From Paractinoplanes tereljensis (GTDB taxonomy: Bacteria > Actinomycetota > Actinomycetes > Mycobacteriales > Micromonosporaceae): 64,000 bases of DNA. Positions 24,810-33,234 of this stretch are shown one piece after another (position 1 is the first letter of the stretch; each line of letters begins with the position of its first letter). Position numbers and translations under genes: made by a program. The notes under the pieces were generated by a model. The model saw only the letters and a list, made by a program, of their open reading frames with translations, was not told where the DNA came from and ran no database searches. The stretch spans positions 186,001-250,000 of the forward strand of contig NZ_BOMY01000022.1 of assembly GCF_016862435.1 (NCBI RefSeq), written 5' to 3'.

Positions 24810-25383
24810 GGCCGGCCTGAACCAGGCGACCGTGGTCGCGGCGGCCGCCGCCCTGGCCGACGAGATCGGCTACTCCGCGGTGACCATGGGCCTGGTCGCG
24901 GAACGCCTCGGCGTGCGCACCCCGTCGCTCTACAAGCACATCGGCAGCCTCGCCGAACTCGGCCACGGCATCGCCACCCTGGCCATGACCGAGGCCGCCG
25001 ACGCCATCCGGGACGCGGTCAGCGGCCTCTCCGGCCGGGACGCCCTCGACGCGATGTGCCGGGCCTACCGCGACTACGTGCTCAAACACCCCGGCCGTTA
25101 CTCCGCCACCACCGGCGAGCCGGCCACCGGCCCGGACGACCCGCTCGCCCTGGCCGGTGAGCGGGCGATCGGGGCGATCTCCGCGGTCCTGCGCGGTTAC
25201 CGGATCCCGGCCGGCGAGATGGACCACGCCCTGCGCACGGTGCGCAGCCTGCTGCACGGCTTCGCCACCCTGCAGGCGGCCAACGGGTTCCAGTGGGACG
25301 CCGACGCCGAGGAGAGCTTCACCTGGCTGATCGACTTCGCCCACCGCGGCCTCACGTCCACGTCACCGGGCTCCCGGTCGTGA
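24802..25383 (+). CDS. TetR-family regulator with WHG-type C-terminal domain
   Basis: The 193-residue protein has a TetR helix-turn-helix (AVTMGLVAERLGVRTPSLYKHIG) and a C-terminal domain with the HGFATLQAANGFQWD pattern of the WHG (TetR_C_33) group. It starts at GTG inside the end of the hydrolase gene. It probably represses its own operon through the twin GCTAA-N5-TTAGC sites. Its last 32 bases overlap the convergent gene of unknown function. Confidence 0.9.
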   Translation: MPRAGLNQATVVAAAAALADEIGYSAVTMGLVAERLGVRTPSLYKHIGSLAELGHGIATLAMTEAADAIRDAVSGLSGRDALDAMCRAYRDYVLKHPGRYSATTGEPATGPDDPLALAGERAIGAISAVLRGYRIPAGEMDHALRTVRSLLHGFATLQAANGFQWDADAEESFTWLIDFAHRGLTSTSPGSRS

Positions 25384-26101
25384 GCGAGGCGGCACACAGC
25401 CGCCGCAGCATCCCCAGCACGTGGGCGAAGTCGGCCCCGGACCGCGTCCGGACCTCCACCGCCAGCCACCGCGGCGTGGTCGGCAGAAAGCTCGCGAACG
25501 GCGTCATGCCGGCCAGCCGGACCGTGCCGTTCTCGCCGGTCAGCTCCAGTTCCCCGCCCGGCAAAGCCCGCTGCTCGAACCGGGTCGCCCGGAAAACCGT
25601 CACCGGCGGGTCCTCCCGGGCGTCGAGCACGAAAAAGCCGTCCTCGTCGGTACCGCCCCGATAGCGAGGCCCGGTGAACCGCCCGTCGCCCAACACCGTG
25701 TCACCAGCCTCGACAACCAGCACGATCTCGTCCGGCAAGCGGGCCTCGCTCTCGAAGACCTCCAGTTCGGCGAGCACCTGCGGCACCTCCTCGGCCGGGA
25801 TGAAACCGTCGTTCGTTACCGGCAGACGGCGCAACAGCACGGGTAAACCCGCCTCCCGCAGCGCCCGGGCGAGATGCCGGGTGCCGGACCCCAGATGCTC
25901 CCGCGCCACCGTCATGTCCTCGTGGGCACAACCCGTCGACAACCAGTGCTCGACCTCCCCGTGCGCCTCCGCGGTGTCCCTGGTCCACTCGGCCAGCAGG
26001 CCCAGCCGCCCGTATTCGTCGAACCCGACCGGCCCGACCGCCGGCGGCGTCGCCAACCCGTCCCGCCAGCAACCGCAATGCACGTAGGCGTCGATCCCCA
26101 T
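25352..26101 (-). CDS. Protein of unknown function
   Basis: I do not recognise this 249-residue protein. It is acidic and soluble, with no signal or membrane segment. Visible features are an N-terminal MGIDAYVHCGCWRDG (His and two Cys close together), a helical middle (REHLGSGTRHLARALREAG, PAEEVPQVLAELEVFESEA) and a beta-rich C-terminal half. Codon use is that of the neighbours, so it is a real gene. Its 3' end overlaps the tetR gene by 32 bases tail-to-tail. Confidence 0.7.
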   Translation of the reverse strand: MGIDAYVHCGCWRDGLATPPAVGPVGFDEYGRLGLLAEWTRDTAEAHGEVEHWLSTGCAHEDMTVAREHLGSGTRHLARALREAGLPVLLRRLPVTNDGFIPAEEVPQVLAELEVFESEARLPDEIVLVVEAGDTVLGDGRFTGPRYRGGTDEDGFFVLDAREDPPVTVFRATRFEQRALPGGELELTGENGTVRLAGMTPFASFLPTTPRWLAVEVRTRSGADFAHVLGMLRRLCAASLTTGSPVTWT

Positions 26102-26160
26102 CAGGCCCTCCCCCGAGCGGCAAGCCAGCGGATTGCCGCCGGCCTTGCCAAAATAGACGC

Positions 26161-26559
26161 ATGGCTTCCGACACCGCGCATCCGGCTGAGCGCATCAACC
26201 GCTCCGCCGCCGGCGTGTACGCGTACGTCTCCGACCCGGCCAACATCACCGAGTGGGCGCCCGGCCTCGGTGGAAAGGTGGAACAGGTCGACGGTGACTG
26301 GTTCGTCGAGACGCCCGGCGGCCGGGCCAAGGTCGTCTTCGCCCCGCCGAACGAGTTCGGCGTGCTCGACCACGAGGTCACCTTCGCGAGCGGCGAGACG
26401 TTCTACAACCCGCTGCGCGTCGTCCCGTACGGCGAGGGATCGGAAATTGTCTTCGGGGTTCGCCGGTCCCCCGGCGTCTCCGACGCCGACTTCGACCGCG
26501 ACGCCGGCGCGGTCGCCACCGACCTGGCCCGCCTCAAGGACATTCTGGAGGCGCACTGA
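26161..26559 (+). CDS. SRPBCC-type polyketide cyclase/START-like protein
   Basis: The 132-residue protein fits the SRPBCC helix-grip fold. It starts with INRSAAGVYAYVSDPANITEWAPGL, has central strands (EQVDGDWFVETPGGRAKVVF) and ends with a long helix (FDRDAGAVATDLARLKDIL). Such proteins bind small hydrophobic ligands; the ligand here is unknown. Its last 26 bases overlap the convergent M20-family gene. Confidence 0.8.
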   Translation: MASDTAHPAERINRSAAGVYAYVSDPANITEWAPGLGGKVEQVDGDWFVETPGGRAKVVFAPPNEFGVLDHEVTFASGETFYNPLRVVPYGEGSEIVFGVRRSPGVSDADFDRDAGAVATDLARLKDILEAH

Positions 26560-27694
26560 GCAGCGCCCGCACCGCGTCGAGATAGACCGCCAGCACCACC
26601 GGGATCGCATCGACGCGGATCCGCTCGTCGGTGCCGTGCAGGCCGCGATAGTCCACGCCGAACCCGGCGGTCGCCGGGATGCCCAGGCCGGCCAGGTAGT
26701 TGCCGATGTTCGACGGCCCGGCCACCTTCGTGCGCAGGGCCAACCCGTGCCGGGTCGCGGCGGTCCGGATCGCCGCCGGCAGCGGATGGCCTTCGGCGAG
26801 GGCGTACGGCGGCCAGGACGTGACCGCCTCGAGAGTGGTCGGCCTCGTCCCCGGCCAGTCCCGGTCGACGGCGTGCGCCACGGCCTCGAGCAGCCGGTGC
26901 GCGTCGTCGTCGCCGAAGTCCGCCGTGGTGCGCACGTCGACCCCGACCGAGCACCGGTCCGGCGTGACCGAGAACCCCTGCCCGCCGCCGATCTCGGTGA
27001 CGGTGAGCTTCGCACCCGTGCCGTCCAGGGCTTTGGTCGCCGACAGCGCCGCGACCAGGCCCGCGGCCTTGACGATCGCGTTCGGGGTGGCGGCCCGGCC
27101 ACCGGAGTGCGAGGCGACACCGTGCACGTGCAGCCGGACCCGGTGCACCCCGCGGCCCCCGACGACCAGCGTGTCGATGCCCGGGTAGCCGATGATCACC
27201 CCGGCGGGTTTCTCGGCACTTTCGAAGTAAGCCTTCGCCCCGCCGAACCCACCCGTGTGCTCGTCCAGGTCGAACAGCAGCACCAGAGTTCCAGCCAGCC
27301 GGTCCCGCCCTTCTAGAACTCTCGCCGCGATGTGGCAGAACACCGCCACCGCGGTTTTGGAATCGGCGGTGCCCCGGCCGTATAGCCAGCCGTCCCGTTC
27401 TACAGGTATGGCCGGCGGTGACGACCAGGCGCTCTCGTCCCCGAAGGGTGCCGTGTCCAGGCAGGCGTCCAGCACCAGCCGCGGACCCGGCCGCCGCCCC
27501 ACGACTTCGCACACCACCGCGACCTCGGCCCCGGCGCCGTCGCGCAGCACCCGCGGGTCGAGGCCGTGCTCCCGCAGCCACCCCTCGACCACCCCGATGA
27601 CCGGCCCATAGGAGTCGAGGCCACCCCGGCTCGGCGCCGCCACGAGGTCTTTCACCAGCCGCAGAACCGGCCCAGCCTCATCGTCGATCATCAC
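26534..27694 (-). CDS. M20-family peptidase-like protein with altered metal ligands
   Basis: The 386-residue protein has the M20 (ArgE/DapE/carboxypeptidase G2) architecture with a dimerisation domain in the middle (HVHGVASHSGGRAATPNAI). The first metal motif, normally GHxDxVP, reads ACLDTAP, so His becomes Cys78. The catalytic EE pair reads DLDEHTGG, so the second Glu becomes His146. The bridging Asp111 (GRGTADSK) and the C-terminal RGLHGTDE His are kept. It may bind a different metal or be a specialised amidohydrolase. It starts inside the 3' end of the upstream tetR gene (17-base overlap), so it is probably regulated with it. Confidence 0.85.
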   Translation of the reverse strand: MMIDDEAGPVLRLVKDLVAAPSRGGLDSYGPVIGVVEGWLREHGLDPRVLRDGAGAEVAVVCEVVGRRPGPRLVLDACLDTAPFGDESAWSSPPAIPVERDGWLYGRGTADSKTAVAVFCHIAARVLEGRDRLAGTLVLLFDLDEHTGGFGGAKAYFESAEKPAGVIIGYPGIDTLVVGGRGVHRVRLHVHGVASHSGGRAATPNAIVKAAGLVAALSATKALDGTGAKLTVTEIGGGQGFSVTPDRCSVGVDVRTTADFGDDDAHRLLEAVAHAVDRDWPGTRPTTLEAVTSWPPYALAEGHPLPAAIRTAATRHGLALRTKVAGPSNIGNYLAGLGIPATAGFGVDYRGLHGTDERIRVDAIPVVLAVYLDAVRALLSAPPECP

Positions 27695-28253
27695 GCCCGA
27701 TTGTCGTCCCGTCCCGGGCCTCGGCGATCAGGAAGGCCGCCACCGCGTCGAACGGCTCCAGCGAGCGCTCGGCCCGGGACAGGATCACCGCGCCCTCGGC
27801 CGCCGCCACCACCGTCGCGGCGAACGCCTCCGGGGTGGGATGGCCGCCGAGGGCCAGCAGTTCGGCCAGCCGGGTGCGCCACGAGCGGAACACCGCCGCG
27901 GTCCGGGCCATCATCTCGTCCGAACGGGTCGCCACGGTGACCGCGAGCACCGCACAGCCGGCCGTGGTGTCGCTCTCCTCCAGCAGCGACCGCCAGAATC
28001 CCAGATAGGCCTCGGTCACCCGGTCCGGACCGGACCCGGCCAGATCGGCCAGCGCCCGGAGGGTGTCCTCCCCGGCCGAGTCCAGGGCCGCCTCCACCAG
28101 CTGGTCCTTGCCACCCGGGAAGTGGTGGTAGATCGAGCCGCGCGGCGTCCCGGTCGCCTGCAGCACCTCGGCGAACGAGGTGCCCTGCAACCCCTGCCGG
28201 GCGAGCAGCCGCACCGCCCCGTCGATCATTCGTTCCCGTACGCTCCCGGCCAC
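27678..28253 (-). CDS. TetR-family regulator, LmrA/YxaF-like
   Basis: The 191-residue protein has a TetR helix-turn-helix (GTSFAEVLQATGTPRGSIYHHFPGGKDQL) and a C-terminal domain with the GCAVLAVTVATRSDE pattern of LmrA/YxaF-type regulators. GTG at 28253 is preceded by GGAGGGGG, which makes it the best start. It is the first gene of a two-gene operon with the M20-like protein. The 242 bases before it (28254-28495) hold a short CTCCAC/GTGGAG stem (28341-28366) and no clear operator that I can define. Confidence 0.88.
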   Translation of the reverse strand: MAGSVRERMIDGAVRLLARQGLQGTSFAEVLQATGTPRGSIYHHFPGGKDQLVEAALDSAGEDTLRALADLAGSGPDRVTEAYLGFWRSLLEESDTTAGCAVLAVTVATRSDEMMARTAAVFRSWRTRLAELLALGGHPTPEAFAATVVAAAEGAVILSRAERSLEPFDAVAAFLIAEARDGTTIGRDDRR

Positions 28254-28495
28254 GCGCAGCCCCCTCCGCTTTCGCCGACCCACCCCTGGTCGCCCGGCAC
28301 ACACCGGCTAAAGCGTCCTAGGAGGCTGGGTTACCGAATCCTCCACGGCCCCAGTCCTCTGTGGAGTAATTCGACAGGCAGGTTACGACCATGTAGCAAG
28401 TCCCGCACGGGCGACCCCATTCGGATGAGCCGCGGTACGCCTGGTGCCGCCCGCTCGTTGGTCTGGTCGTGCGGGATCTTCTGGAACGTCGCGGT

Positions 28496-28567
28496 ATGGA
28501 TATCGCCCTGATCTTCGGCCTGACCGTCTTCTACGGACTGTTCATCGGCGTCGCGCTGAGCAAGTAG
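28496..28567 (+). CDS. Possible 23-residue single-pass membrane peptide
   Basis: The frame from ATG at 28496 encodes 23 residues that form one hydrophobic helix (IALIFGLTVFYGLFIGVAL) with a short charged start and a lysine end. Its base composition is normal for coding DNA, unlike the repeats that follow at once. A GTG nine codons upstream would give 32 residues. There is no strong ribosome site (GGAA at 28483). It stands alone between the tetR promoter region and the repeats. Small membrane peptides of this kind exist as toxins and transporter subunits, but no function is assigned. Confidence 0.35.
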   Translation: MDIALIFGLTVFYGLFIGVALSK

Positions 28568-28770
28568 GAACCCGCGGCGGGCACCGCGCCCACCGCGAGA
28601 AACGCCACCACGCGGCAGGCCGCCGAGCCGCCGCTACCACCAGGCTGCGCCAGCCCGCACCGCGCCGGGCGACGCCAGGCTGCACCGCGCCGCGCCGCAC
28701 CGCACCGCGCCGGGCCGGGCTGCACCGCGCCGTGCCGGGCTGCACCGCATTCACGAAAACCGATATGCCG
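28568..28770. repeat. Degenerate CACCGCGCC-type low-complexity DNA
   Basis: From about 28650 the sequence is made of imperfect repeats of GCACCGCGCC and GGGCTGCACCGC-like units. No frame has coding character. It leads into the three-copy repeat and is part of a 587-base gene-free stretch. Confidence 0.6.
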
Positions 28771-29136
28771 CTTATTTTCGGCCGCCGCCCGACCGGCCAA
28801 GCCCGACCTTGTCGAGTTGCCGTCCGCGCCAAGCAGCAGATCCACAAGATCCAGGGCCACCGGGCCACCGGGCCACCGGGCCACCGGGCCACCGGGCCAC
28901 CGGGCCACCGGGCCAGCCGTTAATTTCCGGCGCCGCTCAAATGACCAAGCCCGACCTTGTCGAGTTGCGGTCCGCACCAAGCAGCACAACCACAAGATCC
29001 AGGGCCCCACCGGCCCACCGCCACCGGGTATGCCGGTATGCCGGGTTCGCGGCCTATTTTCGGCCACCGGCCGACCAAGCCCGACCTTGCCGAATTACGG
29101 TCCGCACCAAGCAGCACAACCACAAGATCCAAGGCC
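28771..29136. repeat. Three direct copies of an approximately 85-bp repeat
   Basis: Copies lie at about 28771-28858, 28920-29006 and 29053-29136. Each starts with a TATTTTCGGCC-like segment and runs through AAGCCCGACCTTGTCGAGTT (at 28799, 28947 and, with changes, 29077) and CCAAGCAGCACAACCACAAG to ATCCAGGGCC. Copies two and three are nearly identical; the first has small changes. Each is followed by CCACCGGG-type DNA. The last ends 19 bases from the stop of the polysaccharide deacetylase gene. The frames differ between copies, so coding is unlikely. Confidence 0.85.
28857..28912. repeat. Seven tandem copies of the octamer CCACCGGG
   Basis: Seven perfect head-to-tail copies of CCACCGGG lie between the first and second copies of the larger repeat. 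A shorter, broken version follows the second and third copies. Perfect arrays of this kind are prone to slippage, so the copy number probably varies between strains. Confidence 0.9.
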
Positions 29137-29154
29137 CCACCGGGCCGCCGGGGT

Positions 29155-30186
29155 TCACGGCCGGGCTGGCGAGGCTGTTTCTGAGGTCGGTGGCGGGAAC
29201 GCTGGTGATGGCTCCGCGGAGGGTAGCCCCGCGGGCAATGGAGCGGCATCGCCGGCGGCCGGGACGTAGTCCTCCAGCAGGGCCGGAGTCAGGCCGGCCC
29301 GCTTGATGGCCCGCAAAGCGGCCAGGAAGTCCTTGATGAACGCCGGCCGGAAGTGCATCAGGATGATGTCGCCGGCCTGCACCGAGTGACCCTCCTGGTA
29401 GCGGACCTTGCCCTCGTGGACCGTCTCCTTCCACATGAACGCGGCCGTCATCCCGCACTCCTTGGCCACCCGCAGCGTGGTCGAGTCCTTGTCGCCGAAC
29501 GGCGGCCGGAACAGCACCGGCCGGCGGCCGTACCACTGGGCGAGCCGGTCGGCGCCGTCGCAGATCTGGTGCTTCTGGAAGCCGTACGAGCGGCCGGCCA
29601 GCTCGGGGTGCGAGACGGTGTGCGCCTCGATCACCGCGCCGTAGGAGCGCAGCCGGTCGAAGAAGGCCGGGTCGTCGTGGATGGCGTCGGTGGTCAGGAA
29701 CAGCGTCACCGGGATGTGCGCCGCGGCGAACAGCTTGATCGCCTCGGGGTTCTTCAGGTAACCGTCGTCGATGGTCAGGAACGCCACCGGCTGGGTGACC
29801 GGCACCCGGGACAGGAACGGCACCTGGTCCCCCGGCGGGAGGACGATCGGTTCCGGCGCGGGCGGCGGCAGGAATTCCGGTACGTCGGTGAGCTTCCAGC
29901 CCACCGGCGGCGGCAAGGCCGAGGTGGGGATGGCCATCCCGGAGGTGACCCCGATCGGCCCGCCGGGAGTGGCGGTGTCCAGAGTGGGCCCGGTCCAGGA
30001 CGGCAGCGGGGACGGCGTGACCGGCGGCGACCCGGACGCGGACGGCGACGCCGACGGGCGCAACGCCTGGCCCGCGCTCCAGCCCCCGGCGGCCGGCACC
30101 AGGATCAGCACGGCGAGGACGGCACCCACCACGATGCGGCGCCGGGACAGCTGGATCACTCGCGGCACCCTACTCGGCGGCGGCAA
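29155..30186 (-). CDS. Membrane-anchored polysaccharide deacetylase (NodB domain)
   Basis: The 343-residue protein has an N-terminal membrane anchor (about 17-40), a Ser/Pro linker and a NodB domain (about 130-320). The motifs are FLTIDDGY (Asp140-141), EAHTVSHPEL (zinc His189 and His193), RPPFGDKD and IILMHFRP. It probably removes acetyl groups from peptidoglycan or another wall glycan outside the cell. The C-terminal tail is low-complexity Pro/Ser/Ala and ends close to the repeat cluster. It lies four bases downstream of the flavocytochrome gene on the same strand. Confidence 0.92.
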   Translation of the reverse strand: MPPPSRVPRVIQLSRRRIVVGAVLAVLILVPAAGGWSAGQALRPSASPSASGSPPVTPSPLPSWTGPTLDTATPGGPIGVTSGMAIPTSALPPPVGWKLTDVPEFLPPPAPEPIVLPPGDQVPFLSRVPVTQPVAFLTIDDGYLKNPEAIKLFAAAHIPVTLFLTTDAIHDDPAFFDRLRSYGAVIEAHTVSHPELAGRSYGFQKHQICDGADRLAQWYGRRPVLFRPPFGDKDSTTLRVAKECGMTAAFMWKETVHEGKVRYQEGHSVQAGDIILMHFRPAFIKDFLAALRAIKRAGLTPALLEDYVPAAGDAAPLPAGLPSAEPSPAFPPPTSETASPARP

Positions 30187-30190
30187 ACGG

Positions 30191-31534
30191 TCAGCTCGCC
30201 AACCGGAACACCTCCGCGTGCAGCTGCCGGGCCGGCACCTTCAGCTCGCGCAGGCTGCGCAGCACCGCGTCGGCCATCCCGGCCGGCCCGCAGATGAACA
30301 CGTCCCGCTCCACGATGTCCGGGACCAGCTCGGCCAGGCCGGCCGGGCTGAACGGCTGGTTCTCGGCGGTGGTGCGGCCGGTGAGCAGGTGCAGGCGCAT
30401 ACCGCGTACGGCAGCGATGTTGTGCATTTCGCCCAGCAGGACCGCCTCGGCCCGGTCGCGGACCCGGTAGAGCACCACGACGTCGCCGGTCAGGCGATCG
30501 TCCTCCATCAGTGAGCGGATCGGGGTCACCCCGATGCCGCCGGCGATCAGCACCGACTTGCCGGTCACCCGGCGGGCCGAGGTGAACGCGCCGTACGGAC
30601 CCTCGGCAAAAACCCTCGTGCCGATCGGCAGCTGGCGCAACCCGGCGCTGGTGGTGCCGATGCCCTTCGCCGTCAGGCGGAGGGAACGGCCATCCGGCGC
30701 GGCGGAGAGTGACCACGGATTGACCTGCCACCACCGGTTGTGACCGAGGAACCGCCACAGGAAGAACTGGCCGGCCCGCGCGTCGAGCCGGCCGAGGTCG
30801 TGCCCGGTGACGTAGACCGACACGACGTCGTCCGCCTCGGGCACCACCGCGGCGACTTTCAGCTGGTGGCGGGCGTTGCGCACGAGCGGCGTCAGCACCC
30901 GGCCGGTGAACAGCGCGATCAGCGCGAACGCCCACAGCCCCCACCAGTACACCTGGGTGAGGATGTTGGTCTTGAACGCGCTGCCCTCGTAGATCTGGTG
31001 CACGATGCCCAGCGTGATGACCACGTAGACCAGCAGGTGCACGGTGTGCCAGGCCTCGTAGGACAGTTTGCGGCGGGCGATCCGCACCGAGAGCCCGGCC
31101 ACCACGACCACCAGCACGGCGGCGATCATGCCGAGCAGCACCGGCATCTGCTTGGCTAGGTTGGGGATCTCGGCGAAGAACGAGATCTTGTCGAGTTGGG
31201 AGTAACCCAGCATCACGAACGTGGGATGCAGCAGGACCAGCCAGAACAGGGTGAAACCGGTCCACCGGTGCCAGCTGGTGAGCTTGTCCATGCCGATCCG
31301 GCGATCGAGGTACGGCAGGCGGGCGATCAGCAGCAGCTGCAACGCCATGACGAAGGCCAGGTGCAGGCCGAAGAAGCGGCCGATCGAGGTGAGCGTGTTG
31401 TGCGCCGGCGTGGCCGGGGTGGCGAACATCAACTCGACGATCACCAGGTTGGCGATCAGAAATATCCAGAGGGCGAGATGGGCACTGCGGGCGGGCGTGG
31501 CAGGTCGGGTTTGTGACGGACTGACGGCGATCAT
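30191..31534 (-). CDS. Ferric-reductase-like transmembrane flavocytochrome
   Basis: The 447-residue protein has six or so membrane helices (about 15-215) with histidines placed for two b haems (FGLHLAF, SWHRWTG, WHTVHLL, GIVHQIY). A cytosolic FAD-binding barrel (FFLWRFLGHNRWWQVNPWSLS) and an NAD(P) domain (VLIAGGIGVTPIRSL, DVFICGPAGMADAV) follow. It moves electrons from NAD(P)H across the membrane, perhaps to ferric iron. I chose the ATG at 31534 because GGGAG lies six bases upstream. It forms an operon with the deacetylase. Confidence 0.9.
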   Translation of the reverse strand: MIAVSPSQTRPATPARSAHLALWIFLIANLVIVELMFATPATPAHNTLTSIGRFFGLHLAFVMALQLLLIARLPYLDRRIGMDKLTSWHRWTGFTLFWLVLLHPTFVMLGYSQLDKISFFAEIPNLAKQMPVLLGMIAAVLVVVVAGLSVRIARRKLSYEAWHTVHLLVYVVITLGIVHQIYEGSAFKTNILTQVYWWGLWAFALIALFTGRVLTPLVRNARHQLKVAAVVPEADDVVSVYVTGHDLGRLDARAGQFFLWRFLGHNRWWQVNPWSLSAAPDGRSLRLTAKGIGTTSAGLRQLPIGTRVFAEGPYGAFTSARRVTGKSVLIAGGIGVTPIRSLMEDDRLTGDVVVLYRVRDRAEAVLLGEMHNIAAVRGMRLHLLTGRTTAENQPFSPAGLAELVPDIVERDVFICGPAGMADAVLRSLRELKVPARQLHAEVFRLAS

Positions 31535-31683
31535 CCGAATCTCCCGTGTTGGCATGGCCAGCGTGTAACCACAGGTAGCGGACGTAGGGTCAGCGCGCAA
31601 TCGATCTGCTGACAAGTGGGTTGGCACTGTCCGGGAATACTGGTCACGCGCTCGGACTCACCGGGCCGGTGAGGAGCGGGTTG

Positions 31684-33234
31684 ATGACGGGGGCGGCCGG
31701 GCCGGGCGACGGGACGAAGCCGGACACGACCGGAATGTCGGGCGGAGGCCAGGCGAAGGGATCCGCGCGGGTCACTCCGGCGGGGACGCCGCCGGCTTCA
31801 AGCCAGGGCCGGGTGTACGGGGGTCAGCCGGCCGCGCCGAGTTCACCCGCCCCGCCGAGGGCGTCGGGCAAGGCATCCGTGCCGATGTCACCGCCGCTTC
31901 CGGCCGCGCAGCCCCTGGGTAGCGGGCAGCCGATGCAGTGGGCGCAACCTGCTCCGGCGGCCCCTGCACCGGCACCGGTGGCGGCAACTCCGGCGACTCC
32001 AGCAACGGGGACGAAGAAGCCGAAGCGGCGTAAACGGCTTCTTCTCGCCGTACTCCTGCCGGTCGTACTTTTATTGGCTCTCATGGGTGGCGGCGTAGCC
32101 GCGCAGTTGCACCGCGCGTTGCCGGCCGCCAGCCTGACCACCGACGTGGCCGCGTCCCTCAAGATCCCCGGCAAGCTGCCGTCGATCCCCTGGCCGGCCA
32201 AGGGATCGGCCGAGTTGTTGATCGAGGGAATGGGCCGGATCGGCGGCTCCGGCGACAACGATCCGGAGCCGATCGGCAGCGTCGCCAAGGTGATGACCGC
32301 CTATCTGATCCTCAAGAACCACCCGCTCAGCGGCGACGACGAGGGCCCGACCCTCACCGTGACCAGCGCGGACGTGGCCGACTACAACGCCCGCATCCCG
32401 CTCGGCCAGTCGCTGGTGCCGATCACGGTGGGTGAGAAACTGACCGAGCGTGACGCCCTCGAGGCGCTGATGCTGCCGTCGGCCAACAATATCGCGCACA
32501 TGCTCGGCGTCTGGGATGCCGGCTCGCAGGACGCGTTCCTGCAGAAGATGAACGACGCCGCCGCCGAGCTCGGGATGACCGGAACCCACTACACCGACCC
32601 GTCCGGCTATCTGCCGACCACCATCAGCACCGCCGCTGACCAGGTCACCCTGGCCCGGGCCGCGCTCAAGGACGAGGTCTTCGCCGAGATCGTGGAGATG
32701 CCGTCGGCCACCATCCCGGTCGCCGGCAAGATCAAGAACTACAACGATCTGCTGGGTGAACTGGGCGTCTTCGGCATCAAGACCGGCTCGACCGGGGAGG
32801 CCGGCGGCAACCTGGTCTTCGCCGCGCGGCTCACCGTCGGTGACCAGAAGCTGATCGTCGTCGGCGCGGTCTTCAACCAGCCCGGCGCGCACACCCCGGA
32901 GCAGCTCGCGAACGTCAATACCGTGGTCCGCAAGCTGCTCAAATCGGTGCGGACGTTCGTCAAGGAGTACACCCTGCTGGCCGACAAAGCGGTCGGACAG
33001 GTGAAAACCGCCTGGGGTTCCACGGTGACGGTCAGCCCGGCGATCCCACTCAAGGTGATCGGCTGGCCGGGCCTGACGGTCAACGTCAAGACCACCACGT
33101 CGGCGCCGGCCTCCGGGGTCACTCAGGGCCAGGTGGTGGGCGCGGTCGAGGCCTCGGGCGTACGGGTGGACCTGTCCACCGACGCAGCGACCGCCGAACC
33201 CACGTTCTGGTGGAAGGTCAAGCGGAAGCCGTAG
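31684..33234 (+). CDS. D-alanyl-D-alanine carboxypeptidase (peptidase S11, PBP5/6-like)
   Basis: The 516-residue protein has a long disordered Pro/Ala/Gly cytosolic tail (1-110), a basic KKPKRRKR stop-transfer patch, one membrane helix (about 119-140) and a periplasm-side S11 domain. The active-site motifs are SVAK (Ser199, Lys202), SAN (Ser266, Asn268) and KTG (366-368). It would trim the terminal D-Ala of peptidoglycan stem peptides. GAGGAG eight bases before the ATG fixes the start. The membrane helix uses a rare TTA codon (32071). The stop TAG is the tip of a repeat element. Confidence 0.93.
   Translation: MTGAAGPGDGTKPDTTGMSGGGQAKGSARVTPAGTPPASSQGRVYGGQPAAPSSPAPPRASGKASVPMSPPLPAAQPLGSGQPMQWAQPAPAAPAPAPVAATPATPATGTKKPKRRKRLLLAVLLPVVLLLALMGGGVAAQLHRALPAASLTTDVAASLKIPGKLPSIPWPAKGSAELLIEGMGRIGGSGDNDPEPIGSVAKVMTAYLILKNHPLSGDDEGPTLTVTSADVADYNARIPLGQSLVPITVGEKLTERDALEALMLPSANNIAHMLGVWDAGSQDAFLQKMNDAAAELGMTGTHYTDPSGYLPTTISTAADQVTLARAALKDEVFAEIVEMPSATIPVAGKIKNYNDLLGELGVFGIKTGSTGEAGGNLVFAARLTVGDQKLIVVGAVFNQPGAHTPEQLANVNTVVRKLLKSVRTFVKEYTLLADKAVGQVKTAWGSTVTVSPAIPLKVIGWPGLTVNVKTTTSAPASGVTQGQVVGAVEASGVRVDLSTDAATAEPTFWWKVKRKP

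Noticed and set aside
28254..28495. A riboswitch or structured leader before the 23-residue frame
   Set aside because: Only a six-base stem (28341-28366) is visible, and I could not match any known riboswitch core by eye.
28531..29067. A 178-codon minus-strand frame across the repeats
   Set aside because: It is made of translated CCACCGGG and GC-rich repeats, with no domain and no start signal.
28771..29136. The three-copy repeat considered as a CRISPR or as part of a coding gene
   Set aside because: The units are far too long for CRISPR repeats, and the intervals are low-complexity rather than unique spacers. The copies fall in different reading frames, so a repeat protein is unlikely.
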